A stretch of 8,501 bases of DNA. Source: Desulfuromonadaceae bacterium. GTDB taxonomy: Bacteria; Desulfobacterota; Desulfuromonadia; Desulfuromonadales; Geopsychrobacteraceae. A program made the position numbers and the translations under genes. Below the pieces are notes generated by a model that worked only from the letters and a program-made list of their open reading frames with translations, did not search any database and was not told where the DNA came from. Each line of letters starts with the position of its first letter. The first letter of the stretch is position 1. Below, piece by piece: positions 1 to 7,140 of the stretch. The stretch is from contig WTCI01000196.1 of NCBI GenBank assembly GCA_013138655.1, positions 1 to 8,501 on the forward strand. The letters are read 5' to 3'.

Positions 1-1024
1 CCTGTTTCTCGACACTACGCAGGCCCCGCAATAAACGCAAATGCAACTGATCATCAGGGGTATAAGTCTGAATCAACGAGTAATAATGTTCCGGCGAAGA
101 GAGTGGTACACCATCAATCTCCAGAAGGACATCGGCAACCTGCAGACCGGCTTTTTTTGCTGGAGAGTCGTCCAACAACTCTTCGATCAAAACACCCCCC
201 TCGCCATTCGACCGGGTGAATGATCGACTGACCTCGCTCGGAACGATACCGACAAAAGCCCTGCGAACCCGGCCGTAATCGATGAGATCATTCACCACCC
301 GCTTGACGGTATTGATTGGAATGGAAAAGCCGATCCCCTGAGCCTGACGTGCAATTGCCGTATTGATCCCGATCAGCTCACCATTAATATTGATCAGCGG
401 CCCGCCTGAGTTCCCCGGATTGATCAGCGCATCAGTCTGGATGAAAACCGATGAGAGGTTTTTATCGATCTGGATACGCCGTTTCACTGAGCTGATAATT
501 CCGGTCGTAATTGAATGGCCCAATCCAAGCGGGTTACCTATAGCGATAACCGATTCTCCCAACAGAAGATCATCAGAACGGGCGGGACGCAGGTGGGGAT
601 AATTCCCCTTCTCGATAATTTTCAGCACGGCCAGATCGATGCGGCTGTCTTCACCAACCAGGGCAGCCTCCAGCTCTTTATTCGTTTCCGGGAGGGCAAC
701 AAAAATTCTTGAGGCCTTATCAACCACGTGAGCATTTGTCAGGATATGTCCCTGACTGTCAATGATCACACCGGAGCCGAGAGACTGGGTCTTGTAACTG
801 CGGGGCGGGAGCATATCATTGAAAAAATCTTCAAAAATTGAATCGCCGAAACCGAAAAAAGGGCTACTCCTTCGTTGGACAATTTTTTCTGTACGGATAT
901 TCACGACAGCATCGCGTGCCTTGGCCACGGCATCAACGACAGGCGTCCGCCTCTCCGCGGAAACAGCGGGCACCACACAAAGACCCAGCAGAAGAAACGC
1001 AATCATTATTTGCCGCAGAAACAT
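1..1024 (-). CDS. HtrA/DegP-family periplasmic serine endoprotease (3' end off the window)
   Basis: This is a trypsin-like (S1C) envelope protease that degrades or refolds damaged exported proteins. The 341 visible residues begin with a Sec signal peptide (MFLRQIMIAFLLLGLCVVP..., probable cleavage after VSA at residue 23). The triad is intact: His99 in TNAHVV, Asp130 in RIDLAVLK, Ser206 in GNSGGPL. The oxyanion and activation-loop region contains AIGNPLGLGHSITTGIIS. A PDZ domain starts near FVGI (257-260) and includes SPAKKAGLQVADVLLEIDG (287-305). The reading frame is open to base 1, so the end of this PDZ, and possibly a second one, lies outside; this leaves DegP, DegQ and DegS types undecided. 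The ATG at 1022-1024 has a modest AGAGG about 10 bases upstream. The gene diverges from the permease gene. No promoter is obvious, because a terminator-like hairpin occupies the space just upstream. The family assignment is near certain; the subfamily is not. Confidence 0.96.
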   Translation of the reverse strand, partial: MFLRQIMIAFLLLGLCVVPAVSAERRTPVVDAVAKARDAVVNIRTEKIVQRRSSPFFGFGDSIFEDFFNDMLPPRSYKTQSLGSGVIIDSQGHILTNAHVVDKASRIFVALPETNKELEAALVGEDSRIDLAVLKIIEKGNYPHLRPARSDDLLLGESVIAIGNPLGLGHSITTGIISSVKRRIQIDKNLSSVFIQTDALINPGNSGGPLININGELIGINTAIARQAQGIGFSIPINTVKRVVNDLIDYGRVRRAFVGIVPSEVSRSFTRSNGEGGVLIEELLDDSPAKKAGLQVADVLLEIDGVPLSSPEHYYSLIQTYTPDDQLHLRLLRGLRSVEKQ

Positions 1025-1039
1025 AGCAACGAGACCTCT

Positions 1040-1083
1040 AAAAAAAAAGGGGGGGGGAGGCTTCAAATGAAGCCCCTTCTTTT
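1040..1083. terminator. Bidirectional terminator-like hairpin with A9/G9 block, between divergent genes
   Basis: A perfect 7-bp stem (GGCTTCA at 1059-1065 with TGAAGCC at 1068-1074, drawn with a minimal AA loop) is flanked on the left by nine A (1040-1048) and nine G (1049-1057), and on the right by CC then TTCTTTT (1077-1083). Read on the plus strand it is a GC stem followed by a U-rich tract. Read on the minus strand the stem is followed by nine C and nine U. Both are shaped like Rho-independent terminators. It lies between two diverging genes, so it could block antisense read-through in both directions. On the protease side only 24 bases separate it from the start codon, too few for a promoter, so it may lie in that gene's 5' leader. 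Confidence 0.45.
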
Positions 1084-1105
1084 ATTGCTGGAAGCAGTTT
1101 TCTAG
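1067..1105 (+). CDS. Possible 12-residue leucine-rich leader peptide
   Basis: A mini-ORF encodes MKPLLLLLEAVF. Its five consecutive leucine codons (CTT CTT TTA TTG CTG) resemble amino-acid attenuator leaders. A GGAGG-type ribosome site (in 1054-1060) sits six bases before the ATG. Against it: the ATG is buried in the hairpin at 1059-1074, the frame is already open far upstream, there is no second terminator between its stop and the permease gene, and the best promoter candidate for that gene starts inside the mini-ORF. It could well be chance. Confidence 0.15.
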   Translation: MKPLLLLLEAVF

Positions 1106-1113
1106 GATATGCT
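1085..1113 (+). promoter_or_regulatory. Candidate sigma-70 promoter of the permease operon
   Basis: TTGCTG (1085-1090) and TATGCT (1108-1113) are 17 bases apart. They match the -35 consensus at 3 of 6 positions and the -10 at 4 of 6. Transcription would start near 1120, just before the ribosome site, leaving a very short leader. It is the best fit between the hairpin and the gene, but weak by sequence. Confidence 0.3.
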
Positions 1114-1124
1114 GCGACATCGTT

Positions 1125-1128
1125 GGAG
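1125..1128 (+). promoter_or_regulatory. Ribosome binding site that fixes the permease start at 1135
   Basis: GGAG lies six bases before ATG 1135. A longer reading from TTG 1123 would place this site inside the coding region and has no ribosome site of its own, so the ATG is preferred. Confidence 0.75.
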
Positions 1129-1134
1129 ATCCGG

Positions 1135-2076
1135 ATGTCGCTGTTTATCAATACCCTGATCATTGTTTTGCCAGTTTTTCTAGTAATTGGACTGGGTCAA
1201 TTACTCCGCCGGTTGCGCCTGTTTGACGAAACCTTTCTTCAGCAGACCAATCGACTGGTTTACGTTGTTTTTCTGCCACTTTTACTTTTCCACAAAATCG
1301 GCAAGGCTGACTTTACGGCGTTCTTTAATGGCTCGCTGGTGATAGCTTCCTCGTTGGTTATTTTACTCGGTTTTCTGTTTACTTACGGTTATAGCGGATT
1401 TAAAAAGTACCCTGCGCCAGTCCGGGGAAGTTTCTGCCAGGGGGCCTTTCGCGGCAACCTTGCTTATATCGGCCTGGCAATCTGCTTGAATGCGTACGGT
1501 GAAGATGGATTAACACGTGCCGGCATCCTGATGGGTTTTCTCGTTCCGGTATTGAACCTGTTGGCGATTCTGGCACTGCTGCTCCCGCAGCAACGCAGCG
1601 GCGCTGAAAAATCCCCGAACTGGCTGCTGCAAGTCGTCGGCAATCCGCTGATCATTGCCTCTTTTCTCGGAATTATCTGGAGCTATTGGAACCTGCCGCT
1701 TCCTGTTATCATCGACCGCGCACTGAGTATCACAACCGGCTTAACCTTACCATTAGCGTTATTAACCATCGGTGGTTCATTTTCCCTGGAAAGACTCAGT
1801 GGTGATTTGCGCCTGGCAAGTTTTTCCAGTGCTGTAAAACTTATTTTACTCCCCATCTTTGCAGCAATCCTGCTAAGTCTGTTTCAGGTCAAAGGTGTGG
1901 ATTTCGGTATCGGGATCTTAATGGCCGGTACCCCGGCGGCAACGGCAACGTACATCATGGCTCACCAGATGAAGGGAGATGCAGAGCTGGCCGGCTCCAT
2001 CGTCATGCTCTCAACCCTCGCTTCCGCCTTCAGTTACACTCTTCTGCTGCTCTTACTGAAAATCTTTGGCATTTAA
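1135..2076 (+). CDS. AEC (auxin efflux carrier) family transporter
   Basis: This is a 313-residue polytopic inner-membrane permease of the Mem_trans/AEC family. Bacterial members are thought to move small organic anions such as malate or malonate; the substrate here cannot be told. Hydrophobic segments run throughout, for example about 5-24, 41-53, 67-86, 130-150, 170-185, 200-215, 233-252 and 288-312, with a hydrophilic loop near 151-162. Family landmarks are GAFRGNLAYIGLAI (103-116), GNPLIIASFLGI (169-180) and the C-terminal GTPAATATYIMAHQM (265-279) followed by DAELAGSIVMLSTLAS (282-297). The length is normal for the family. The ATG at 1135 is chosen for its GGAG ribosome site. The methyltransferase ATG follows after only 7 bases, so the two are probably co-transcribed. 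Confidence 0.9.
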   Translation: MSLFINTLIIVLPVFLVIGLGQLLRRLRLFDETFLQQTNRLVYVVFLPLLLFHKIGKADFTAFFNGSLVIASSLVILLGFLFTYGYSGFKKYPAPVRGSFCQGAFRGNLAYIGLAICLNAYGEDGLTRAGILMGFLVPVLNLLAILALLLPQQRSGAEKSPNWLLQVVGNPLIIASFLGIIWSYWNLPLPVIIDRALSITTGLTLPLALLTIGGSFSLERLSGDLRLASFSSAVKLILLPIFAAILLSLFQVKGVDFGIGILMAGTPAATATYIMAHQMKGDAELAGSIVMLSTLASAFSYTLLLLLLKIFGI

Positions 2077-2083
2077 ACAATAA

Positions 2084-2704
2084 ATGGGAGAAACCCTCTT
2101 GAAAAACACTTATCAACCTTTCCTCCTCGGAAACCGATTTTCAATCCTGCCCCCCGAGTTTATTGATACCGAAAATGACCGGATAAAACTGCGTATGGAG
2201 CGCGGAGCATTCGGTTCCGGGGAACATGAAACAACAGAGAGTTGTCTGGAAATTCTTGAACAATTACCGTTAAACGGGAATAAGAAAATTCTCGACATCG
2301 GCAGCGGGACAGGGATTCTCTCGATTGCAGCACTGCTGCTCGGTGGCGGCAAGGCCTGGTGTGTCGACATTGAGGCAGATGCGGTACACAGCTGTCAGAA
2401 CAACTGCCGACTCAACGGTGTGGAAAACAGGGTTGCCCACGTCTGCGGAACCCTTGATGACCTGCAAGAAAAAGAATTTGACGTGATCCTGGCAAATATA
2501 TACGGAGATATTCTTTTGGCAATTGCAGAAGATTTAGTCACAAAAGCCTCACCTGACGCCTACATCCTGCTGTCTGGAATTCTCTGGGAGTACAACTTTG
2601 ATGTCCGGCAAAAATATCAACGCCTCGGCTGTCGGATCATCGAAAACCGCATGCTGAAAGAATTCAGCACCCTGCTTTTACAAAAATCTGAACCTCAGGA
2701 ATAA
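2084..2704 (+). CDS. Short PrmA-like (ribosomal protein L11 methyltransferase-type) SAM methyltransferase
   Basis: This is a class I SAM-dependent methyltransferase of 206 residues. Its core matches PrmA: GAFGSGEHETT (41-51, PrmA's FGTGxHxTT), SAM motif I LDIGSGTGILS (70-80), an acidic strand-2 end at Asp95, and NIYGDILLAIAEDL (138-151, equivalent to PrmA's NILAxxL segment). PrmA of E. coli is about 293 residues, with an N-terminal domain that grips L11. Here only about 40 residues precede the catalytic domain, so that recognition domain is absent. L11 methylation is therefore uncertain; another protein or small molecule may be the target. ATG 2084 has no ribosome site. TTG 2099, in frame, has GGGAG eight bases upstream and may be the true start (201 residues). 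The 3' end overlaps the converging diguanylate cyclase gene by 10 bases. Confidence 0.85.
   Translation: MGETLLKNTYQPFLLGNRFSILPPEFIDTENDRIKLRMERGAFGSGEHETTESCLEILEQLPLNGNKKILDIGSGTGILSIAALLLGGGKAWCVDIEADAVHSCQNNCRLNGVENRVAHVCGTLDDLQEKEFDVILANIYGDILLAIAEDLVTKASPDAYILLSGILWEYNFDVRQKYQRLGCRIIENRMLKEFSTLLLQKSEPQE
2086..2090 (+). promoter_or_regulatory. Ribosome binding site favouring a TTG start at 2099
   Basis: GGGAG ends eight bases before the in-frame TTG at 2099-2101, while ATG 2084 has only an A/T-rich, non-Shine-Dalgarno upstream sequence. Start choice for the methyltransferase is therefore between a TTG with a good site and an ATG that depends on coupling to the permease stop at 2076. 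Confidence 0.45.
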
Positions 2705-4332
2705 GACTTTCCTTTGTCGGCGCGGGAATCCCAGACGACCGTCTTATTCCGACCGCTGGATTTTGCCATATAGAGCGCCTGATCGGCACAGCTGACCAGC
2801 TTATCCAGACTATTCGCATCCAGCGGAAAAGCGGCGATTCCCAGTGAAACTGTCACAGAAACCTGAACAGAAACCTGATATTTTCCTGTTGAAAGATTGA
2901 GTTGCTCAACCAACTCCCTGAGCCGTTCCGCCACTTTCCAGGCACCGGTATTATCAGTGTCTTCAAGCAGGATCGCAAATTCTTCTCCACCGGTTCGTGC
3001 CGCCAGGTCAACAGAACGGGTCACACGGGCAAAAAGTTTTGCCACCTGCCGTAATACTTCATCACCGAACGGGTGCCCGAAGCTGTCATTGATTTTTTTA
3101 AAGTGATCGATATCGCAGAGGATCAGGTGCAATGAACCCGGCCGCCGTTTGGCCCGTTCCAGCATCGCCTCGAATCCCCGCTGATATGCGCGTCGATTGG
3201 CAATCCCGGTCAGGCTGTCCAGCGTCGCCATCCGGTTGATCTGTTCGTGTGAATTCGCCAGCTCGATTTTTATAGCAACTTGCGTAGCGAGCAGTTCCAG
3301 GATTTCCCGACAGCTACGGGTAAACACTTCCGGTTTTTTTGCTGCCAAGCACAGAGCACCGATAACCGGCCCATTCTCCTGTTTCAGGGGCACAATCAGC
3401 AAAGAACGATAAGCGGCAAACAGATGTTCTTCACTGAAAACCGCTGTCGTCCCTTGGTAGTTTGCATTTTCCGGAAGAGTTCTCCGGTATTTGATGACCT
3501 GACCGACCAAGCTCTGTTCAAGAGAGAAAACCTGACCAGTTAATTTGTCTGCATGATCTCCCTGAACATAGCAGATTCGATGGTTATCACTTTCAACCAG
3601 ACAGACGGAGAAAAAATCAGCCGGAACAATCGACCTGACTGCCTCGGCAGTAGCCGTATACACCGAATCCAGACCGAGTGCCGTATTCAACCGACGTAAA
3701 CTGTCAAATGCCCGGCGATAGGTATGCCGCTCACGATCATAAGCAAATAATTGTCTGGCTGCATAAATTTCAGAGGATAGCTGCTCTGCCGATATTTTCA
3801 GCAAAAATCGCTCATTCTCCGTCCAATCCAGATCAGACAACCGATCAACGCAAAGGATAGCTGTCGAATCTGCGTGTTGCTCTGAAGTTTCAGGCAGATT
3901 CAATTTAACCGCGATAAAGCTGCCGACCCCAATGTTCGAACGATAATAGGGGATTTTTGGTGAGTTATGAGGTAAGGACGCAACTGACAATTCTTCTCGT
4001 GATTGAAGTGCCCCGATCATTCCTGTACCGAGTAAAAAAGGAGCATCTTTAAAATCAGCGGATATTGTAGAAAACGCATAGGGAATCAGTTGTCCAGTCC
4101 GATTATCGGACCAGAGCAACACGGCAGTGGTCAAAGTTAACGAACGACGCAGTATTTCAAGTTGCCGCTGACAACCGGTCTGCAACTGGCGAAGAATTTT
4201 TTGTCTATTGGGAACCGTTCCATCACGACTGTCTTCACAGTGAAAAGGCAGCTCAACCGTATTGGCCGCAGAAAAAATCGTCTGGGGCAATTGTTCCCCC
4301 GACCGCAACATACGTGTTAACCAACTTTTCAT
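2695..4332 (-). CDS. Diguanylate cyclase with two probable GAF domains (GAF-GAF-GGDEF)
   Basis: This 545-residue cytoplasmic signalling enzyme is predicted to make cyclic di-GMP from two GTP. No membrane segment or signal peptide is seen. Residues about 45-190 and 220-358 look like tandem GAF sensor domains; the second is the clearer (SLVGQVI at 274-280, LLIVPLKQENGPVIGALCLA at 311-330). A linker leads into the GGDEF domain with the usual LDSLTGIANRRAY (371-383). Metal-binding Asp407 lies in CDIDHFKKIND, and the active-site loop is GGEEF (448-452). RSVD (439-442), exactly five residues before GGEEF, is an RxxD inhibitory site, implying feedback inhibition by product. All catalytic residues are present, so it should be active. 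The GAF ligand is unknown. The ATG at 4330-4332 has a weak AGG upstream. It follows the sdhB terminator on the same strand, so it probably has its own promoter, which I cannot place confidently. Confidence 0.94.
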   Translation of the reverse strand: MKSWLTRMLRSGEQLPQTIFSAANTVELPFHCEDSRDGTVPNRQKILRQLQTGCQRQLEILRRSLTLTTAVLLWSDNRTGQLIPYAFSTISADFKDAPFLLGTGMIGALQSREELSVASLPHNSPKIPYYRSNIGVGSFIAVKLNLPETSEQHADSTAILCVDRLSDLDWTENERFLLKISAEQLSSEIYAARQLFAYDRERHTYRRAFDSLRRLNTALGLDSVYTATAEAVRSIVPADFFSVCLVESDNHRICYVQGDHADKLTGQVFSLEQSLVGQVIKYRRTLPENANYQGTTAVFSEEHLFAAYRSLLIVPLKQENGPVIGALCLAAKKPEVFTRSCREILELLATQVAIKIELANSHEQINRMATLDSLTGIANRRAYQRGFEAMLERAKRRPGSLHLILCDIDHFKKINDSFGHPFGDEVLRQVAKLFARVTRSVDLAARTGGEEFAILLEDTDNTGAWKVAERLRELVEQLNLSTGKYQVSVQVSVTVSLGIAAFPLDANSLDKLVSCADQALYMAKSSGRNKTVVWDSRADKGKSYS

Positions 4333-4412
4333 CGACTGACCTGAGTGGTTTATTTGAACGGAATTTTGAACTCAACCGTCGACACTCTATCACATAAAAC
4401 TGACAAAGGAAT

Positions 4413-4449
4413 TGAAAAGAAAAAAGGGCGAATCCGAGGATTCGCCCTT
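4413..4449 (-). terminator. Rho-independent terminator of the sdhCAB operon
   Basis: On the minus strand AAGGGCGAATCC and GGATTCGCCCTT form a 12-bp perfect stem (4424-4449) with a minimal TC loop, followed by a run read as TTTTTTCTTTTC. It begins 25 bases after the sdhB stop codon. It separates the operon from the diguanylate cyclase gene downstream. Confidence 0.93.
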
Positions 4450-4474
4450 ATGACAAGTTATCGCAAGCAATTTT

Positions 4475-5212
4475 TTAAGTGAAAGATTTGAGGTACTCAC
4501 GATTAAGCGTAGCAATAAACTTAACGCTGATCCCTTTCGGGCAAGCTTCCTGACACTCGTAATGGTTGGTGCAATTACCGAAGCCTTCGTCCAGCATTGC
4601 CTTGGTCATCTCAAGAACCCGATCCTTGGCTTCCGCCTTACCTTGAGGCAGAACAGCCAACTGGGCAACCTTGGCACTGGTAAACAGCATAGCAGAACTG
4701 TTCGGGCAGGCAGCAATACAGGCACCGCAACCGATACACTCGGCAGCGTCCATGGAGAAATCCGCAACCGGCTTGGGAATCAGCAGAGAGTTCGCGTCAA
4801 CGACACCACCGGTATGACAGGAGGTGTAACCACCAGCCTGCATAATCACATCAAGAGCTGAACGATCAACGATCAAGTCCTTCTGAATCGGGAAGGCCTT
4901 GGCAAGCCATGGCTCTACGACGATATCAGCACCATCTTCAAACTGGCGCATGTGCAACTGGCAAACGGTCGTTTTTTCCTGATGACCGTGCGGTCGACCG
5001 TTAACAACACTTGAGCACATGCCACAGATGCCTTCACGACAATCGTGGTCAAAAGCAATCGGGTCCTTGCCTTCTTTGATCAGCTTATCATTAACTTCGT
5101 CCAGCATCTCCAAGAAGGACATATCCGAGCTGACATCTTTAGCTGGGTAAGTTTCCAGCTTTCCTTTATCCTGTGGCCCCTTCTGGCGCCATACATGCAA
5201 TGTAAGGTTCAT
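4475..5212 (-). CDS. sdhB: Succinate dehydrogenase/fumarate reductase iron-sulfur subunit
   Basis: SdhB (FrdB) carries electrons from the flavin of SdhA to the quinone site through three iron-sulfur clusters. The 245 residues are a normal length. The N-terminal ferredoxin domain binds [2Fe-2S] through Cys58, Cys63 and Cys66 (CREGICGMC) and Cys84. The C-terminal domain has CIGCGACIAACP (159-170) and CTNHYECQEACP (214-225). By analogy with E. coli, Cys159, 162, 165 and 224 hold [4Fe-4S], and Cys169, 214 and 220 hold [3Fe-4S]. The ATG shares one base with the sdhA stop (TAATG), and GAGGAG (5222-5227, inside sdhA) is its ribosome site, so translation is coupled. It is the last gene of the operon. 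Sequence alone does not decide between succinate oxidation and fumarate reduction; in Geobacter relatives one such enzyme does both. Confidence 0.97.
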   Translation of the reverse strand: MNLTLHVWRQKGPQDKGKLETYPAKDVSSDMSFLEMLDEVNDKLIKEGKDPIAFDHDCREGICGMCSSVVNGRPHGHQEKTTVCQLHMRQFEDGADIVVEPWLAKAFPIQKDLIVDRSALDVIMQAGGYTSCHTGGVVDANSLLIPKPVADFSMDAAECIGCGACIAACPNSSAMLFTSAKVAQLAVLPQGKAEAKDRVLEMTKAMLDEGFGNCTNHYECQEACPKGISVKFIATLNREYLKSFT

Positions 5213-7128
5213 TATTTGTAACTCCTCACGGCAAGTTGGATGTTCTCAAATTTCAAGGGTTCTTTATGCAGTTCCGGTTTAACACCGGCACCCTTGAATT
5301 CCCAGGCAGCTGAGTAACAGAAGTTCTCATCGTCACGCATTGCCTCACCGTCTTCAGTCTGATGCTCAACCCGGAAATGGCCGCCACAGGACTCTTCACG
5401 GTGCAATGCATCAGTGGTCAACATTTCTGCAAACTCTAAGTAATCAGCCACGCGTCCGGCATTCTCCAACTGCTGGTTGAGATCCCTGCTTTCACCGGTG
5501 ATGTTGACATTATTCCAGAATTCGTCACGGATTTCAGGAATCCGTTTGAGCGCGAGCTTGAGGCTCTCTTCGCTTCTCCCCATGCCGACATTTTCAAACA
5601 TAACCTGGCCAAGTTCACGATGCAGTTCACTAACCGTCTTCTTACCATTGATGGACAGCAACTTGTTGGTCTGGGCTTCAACATCTTCAATCGACTTCTT
5701 GAACTCTGGATGATCGTCCTTGACCGTGCCGGGAGTTATAGAAGCAAGATACGGAGCAATGGTGTATGGAATAACGAAATAACCATCAGCCAGACCCTGC
5801 ATCAGTGCGGAAGCCCCGAGACGGTTCGCACCGTGTACGGAGAAGTTTGCCTCACCGAGAACAAACAGGCCGGGGATATTGCTTTGACACTGGTAATCAA
5901 CCCAGAGGCCACCCATACCATAATGAGGCGCAGGGTAGATCCGCATGGGACGCTCATAACCGTTTTCATCCGTAATCTTTTCATACATTTCGAACAGGTT
6001 ACCGTAGCGTTCACGGATGGTGTCTTCACCGAGACGCTTGATCGAATCGTCAAAGTCGAGATAGACGCCTCGCTTGCCGGGTCCAACACCACGCCCGTCA
6101 TCACAGGCTTCTTTTGCGGACCGTGAAGAGATATCACGCGGAGCCAGGTTACCGAAGGAGGGGTACTTCCGCTCCAAGTAGTAATCGCGATCTTCCTCAG
6201 CAACTTCACTAGGATGTTTATCGCAATCTTCTGCCTTTTTCGGCACCCAGATACGACCATCGTTCCGCAATGACTCGGACATCAGGGTCAATTTGGATTG
6301 ATGCTCACCGTGGACCGGGATACAGGTCGGGTGAATCTGCGTATAACAGGGGTTCGCCATGTAGGCGCCCTTTTTAACAGACTTCCAGGCAGCAGTAACG
6401 GAACTGCCCATAGCCATTGTTGAAAGGTAGAAAACATTAACATACCCACCAGTCGCCAGAACAACCGCATCGCCCCAGTGTGACTCAATCTCACCGGTCA
6501 TCAGGTTCCGCACGGTAATGCCCTTGGCAACTCCGTCAACAACAACCAGGTCGAGCATCTCGGTACGCGGATGCATCGTAACCTGCTTAGCTTTAATCTG
6601 ACGTGATAGCGCCGAATAGGCACCGAGCAGCAGCTGCTGGCCAGTTTGACCACGCGCATAGAAGGTTCGAGAGACCTGTGCACCACCGAAAGAACGGTTA
6701 TCCAGGTAGCCGGCGTAATCGCGAGCAAAAGGCACACCCTGTGCCACACACTGGTCGATAATGTTGTTCGACACCTGAGCCAGGCGCCAGACATCAGCCT
6801 CACGGGAGCGGAAATCGCCACCCTTGACCGTGTCATAAAACAGGCGATAGATGCTGTCACCATCGCTTGGATAGTTTTTCGCAGCGTTGATACCGCCTTG
6901 GGCACCAATACTGTGGGCGCGGCGGGGACTATCCTGATAACAGAAAGCTTCAACGTTGTAACCAAGTTCGGCAAGAGAAGCGGCGCCTGCGCCGCCGGCG
7001 AGGCCGGTACCAACCATCAGAATTTTGAACTTACGTTTATTCGAAGGGTTGACCAACTTCATGTCGAAGCGGGATCTGTCCCAAGAAGTTTCAATAGGTC
7101 CTGTAGGTGCTTTTCCGTCGAGAATCAC
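5212..7128 (-). CDS. sdhA: Succinate dehydrogenase/fumarate reductase flavoprotein subunit
   Basis: SdhA (FrdA) is the catalytic subunit that interconverts succinate and fumarate on covalently bound FAD. The 638 residues show the dinucleotide fold [19 protein letters not shown] (39-57), then [13 protein letters not shown] (71-83), where His72 is the likely covalent FAD attachment. Further conserved sites are QIHPTCIP (264-271), RDISSRS (331-337, with the active-site arginine), [13 protein letters not shown] (399-411) and [20 protein letters not shown] (425-444). This variant and the long C-terminal region fit the type-B enzymes that pair with a single di-heme cytochrome b. The start is GTG 7128, with AGGGGG (7135-7140) six bases upstream overlapping the sdhC stop; ATG at residue 23 is an alternative. 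It lies between sdhC (10-base gap) and sdhB (1-base overlap). Confidence 0.97.
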   Translation of the reverse strand: MILDGKAPTGPIETSWDRSRFDMKLVNPSNKRKFKILMVGTGLAGGAGAASLAELGYNVEAFCYQDSPRRAHSIGAQGGINAAKNYPSDGDSIYRLFYDTVKGGDFRSREADVWRLAQVSNNIIDQCVAQGVPFARDYAGYLDNRSFGGAQVSRTFYARGQTGQQLLLGAYSALSRQIKAKQVTMHPRTEMLDLVVVDGVAKGITVRNLMTGEIESHWGDAVVLATGGYVNVFYLSTMAMGSSVTAAWKSVKKGAYMANPCYTQIHPTCIPVHGEHQSKLTLMSESLRNDGRIWVPKKAEDCDKHPSEVAEEDRDYYLERKYPSFGNLAPRDISSRSAKEACDDGRGVGPGKRGVYLDFDDSIKRLGEDTIRERYGNLFEMYEKITDENGYERPMRIYPAPHYGMGGLWVDYQCQSNIPGLFVLGEANFSVHGANRLGASALMQGLADGYFVIPYTIAPYLASITPGTVKDDHPEFKKSIEDVEAQTNKLLSINGKKTVSELHRELGQVMFENVGMGRSEESLKLALKRIPEIRDEFWNNVNITGESRDLNQQLENAGRVADYLEFAEMLTTDALHREESCGGHFRVEHQTEDGEAMRDDENFCYSAAWEFKGAGVKPELHKEPLKFENIQLAVRSYK

Positions 7129-7134
7129 AATAAA

Positions 7135-7140
7135 CCCCCT
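7135..7140 (-). promoter_or_regulatory. sdhA ribosome binding site overlapping the sdhC stop codon
   Basis: On the minus strand AGGGGG lies six bases before GTG 7128 and shares two bases with the sdhC TAG (7139-7141). This supports the GTG start and suggests sdhA translation is coupled to sdhC termination. Confidence 0.7.

Noticed and set aside
962..1024. Lipoprotein signal on the HtrA protease (Cys16 after a hydrophobic stretch)
   Set aside because: The residues before the Cys are Leu-Gly-Leu, which lacks the small residue needed at -1, whereas VSA at 21-23 is a good signal peptidase I site.
1123..1134. TTG 1123 as the permease start
   Set aside because: It would put the GGAG ribosome site within the coding sequence; ATG 1135 is correctly spaced from that site.
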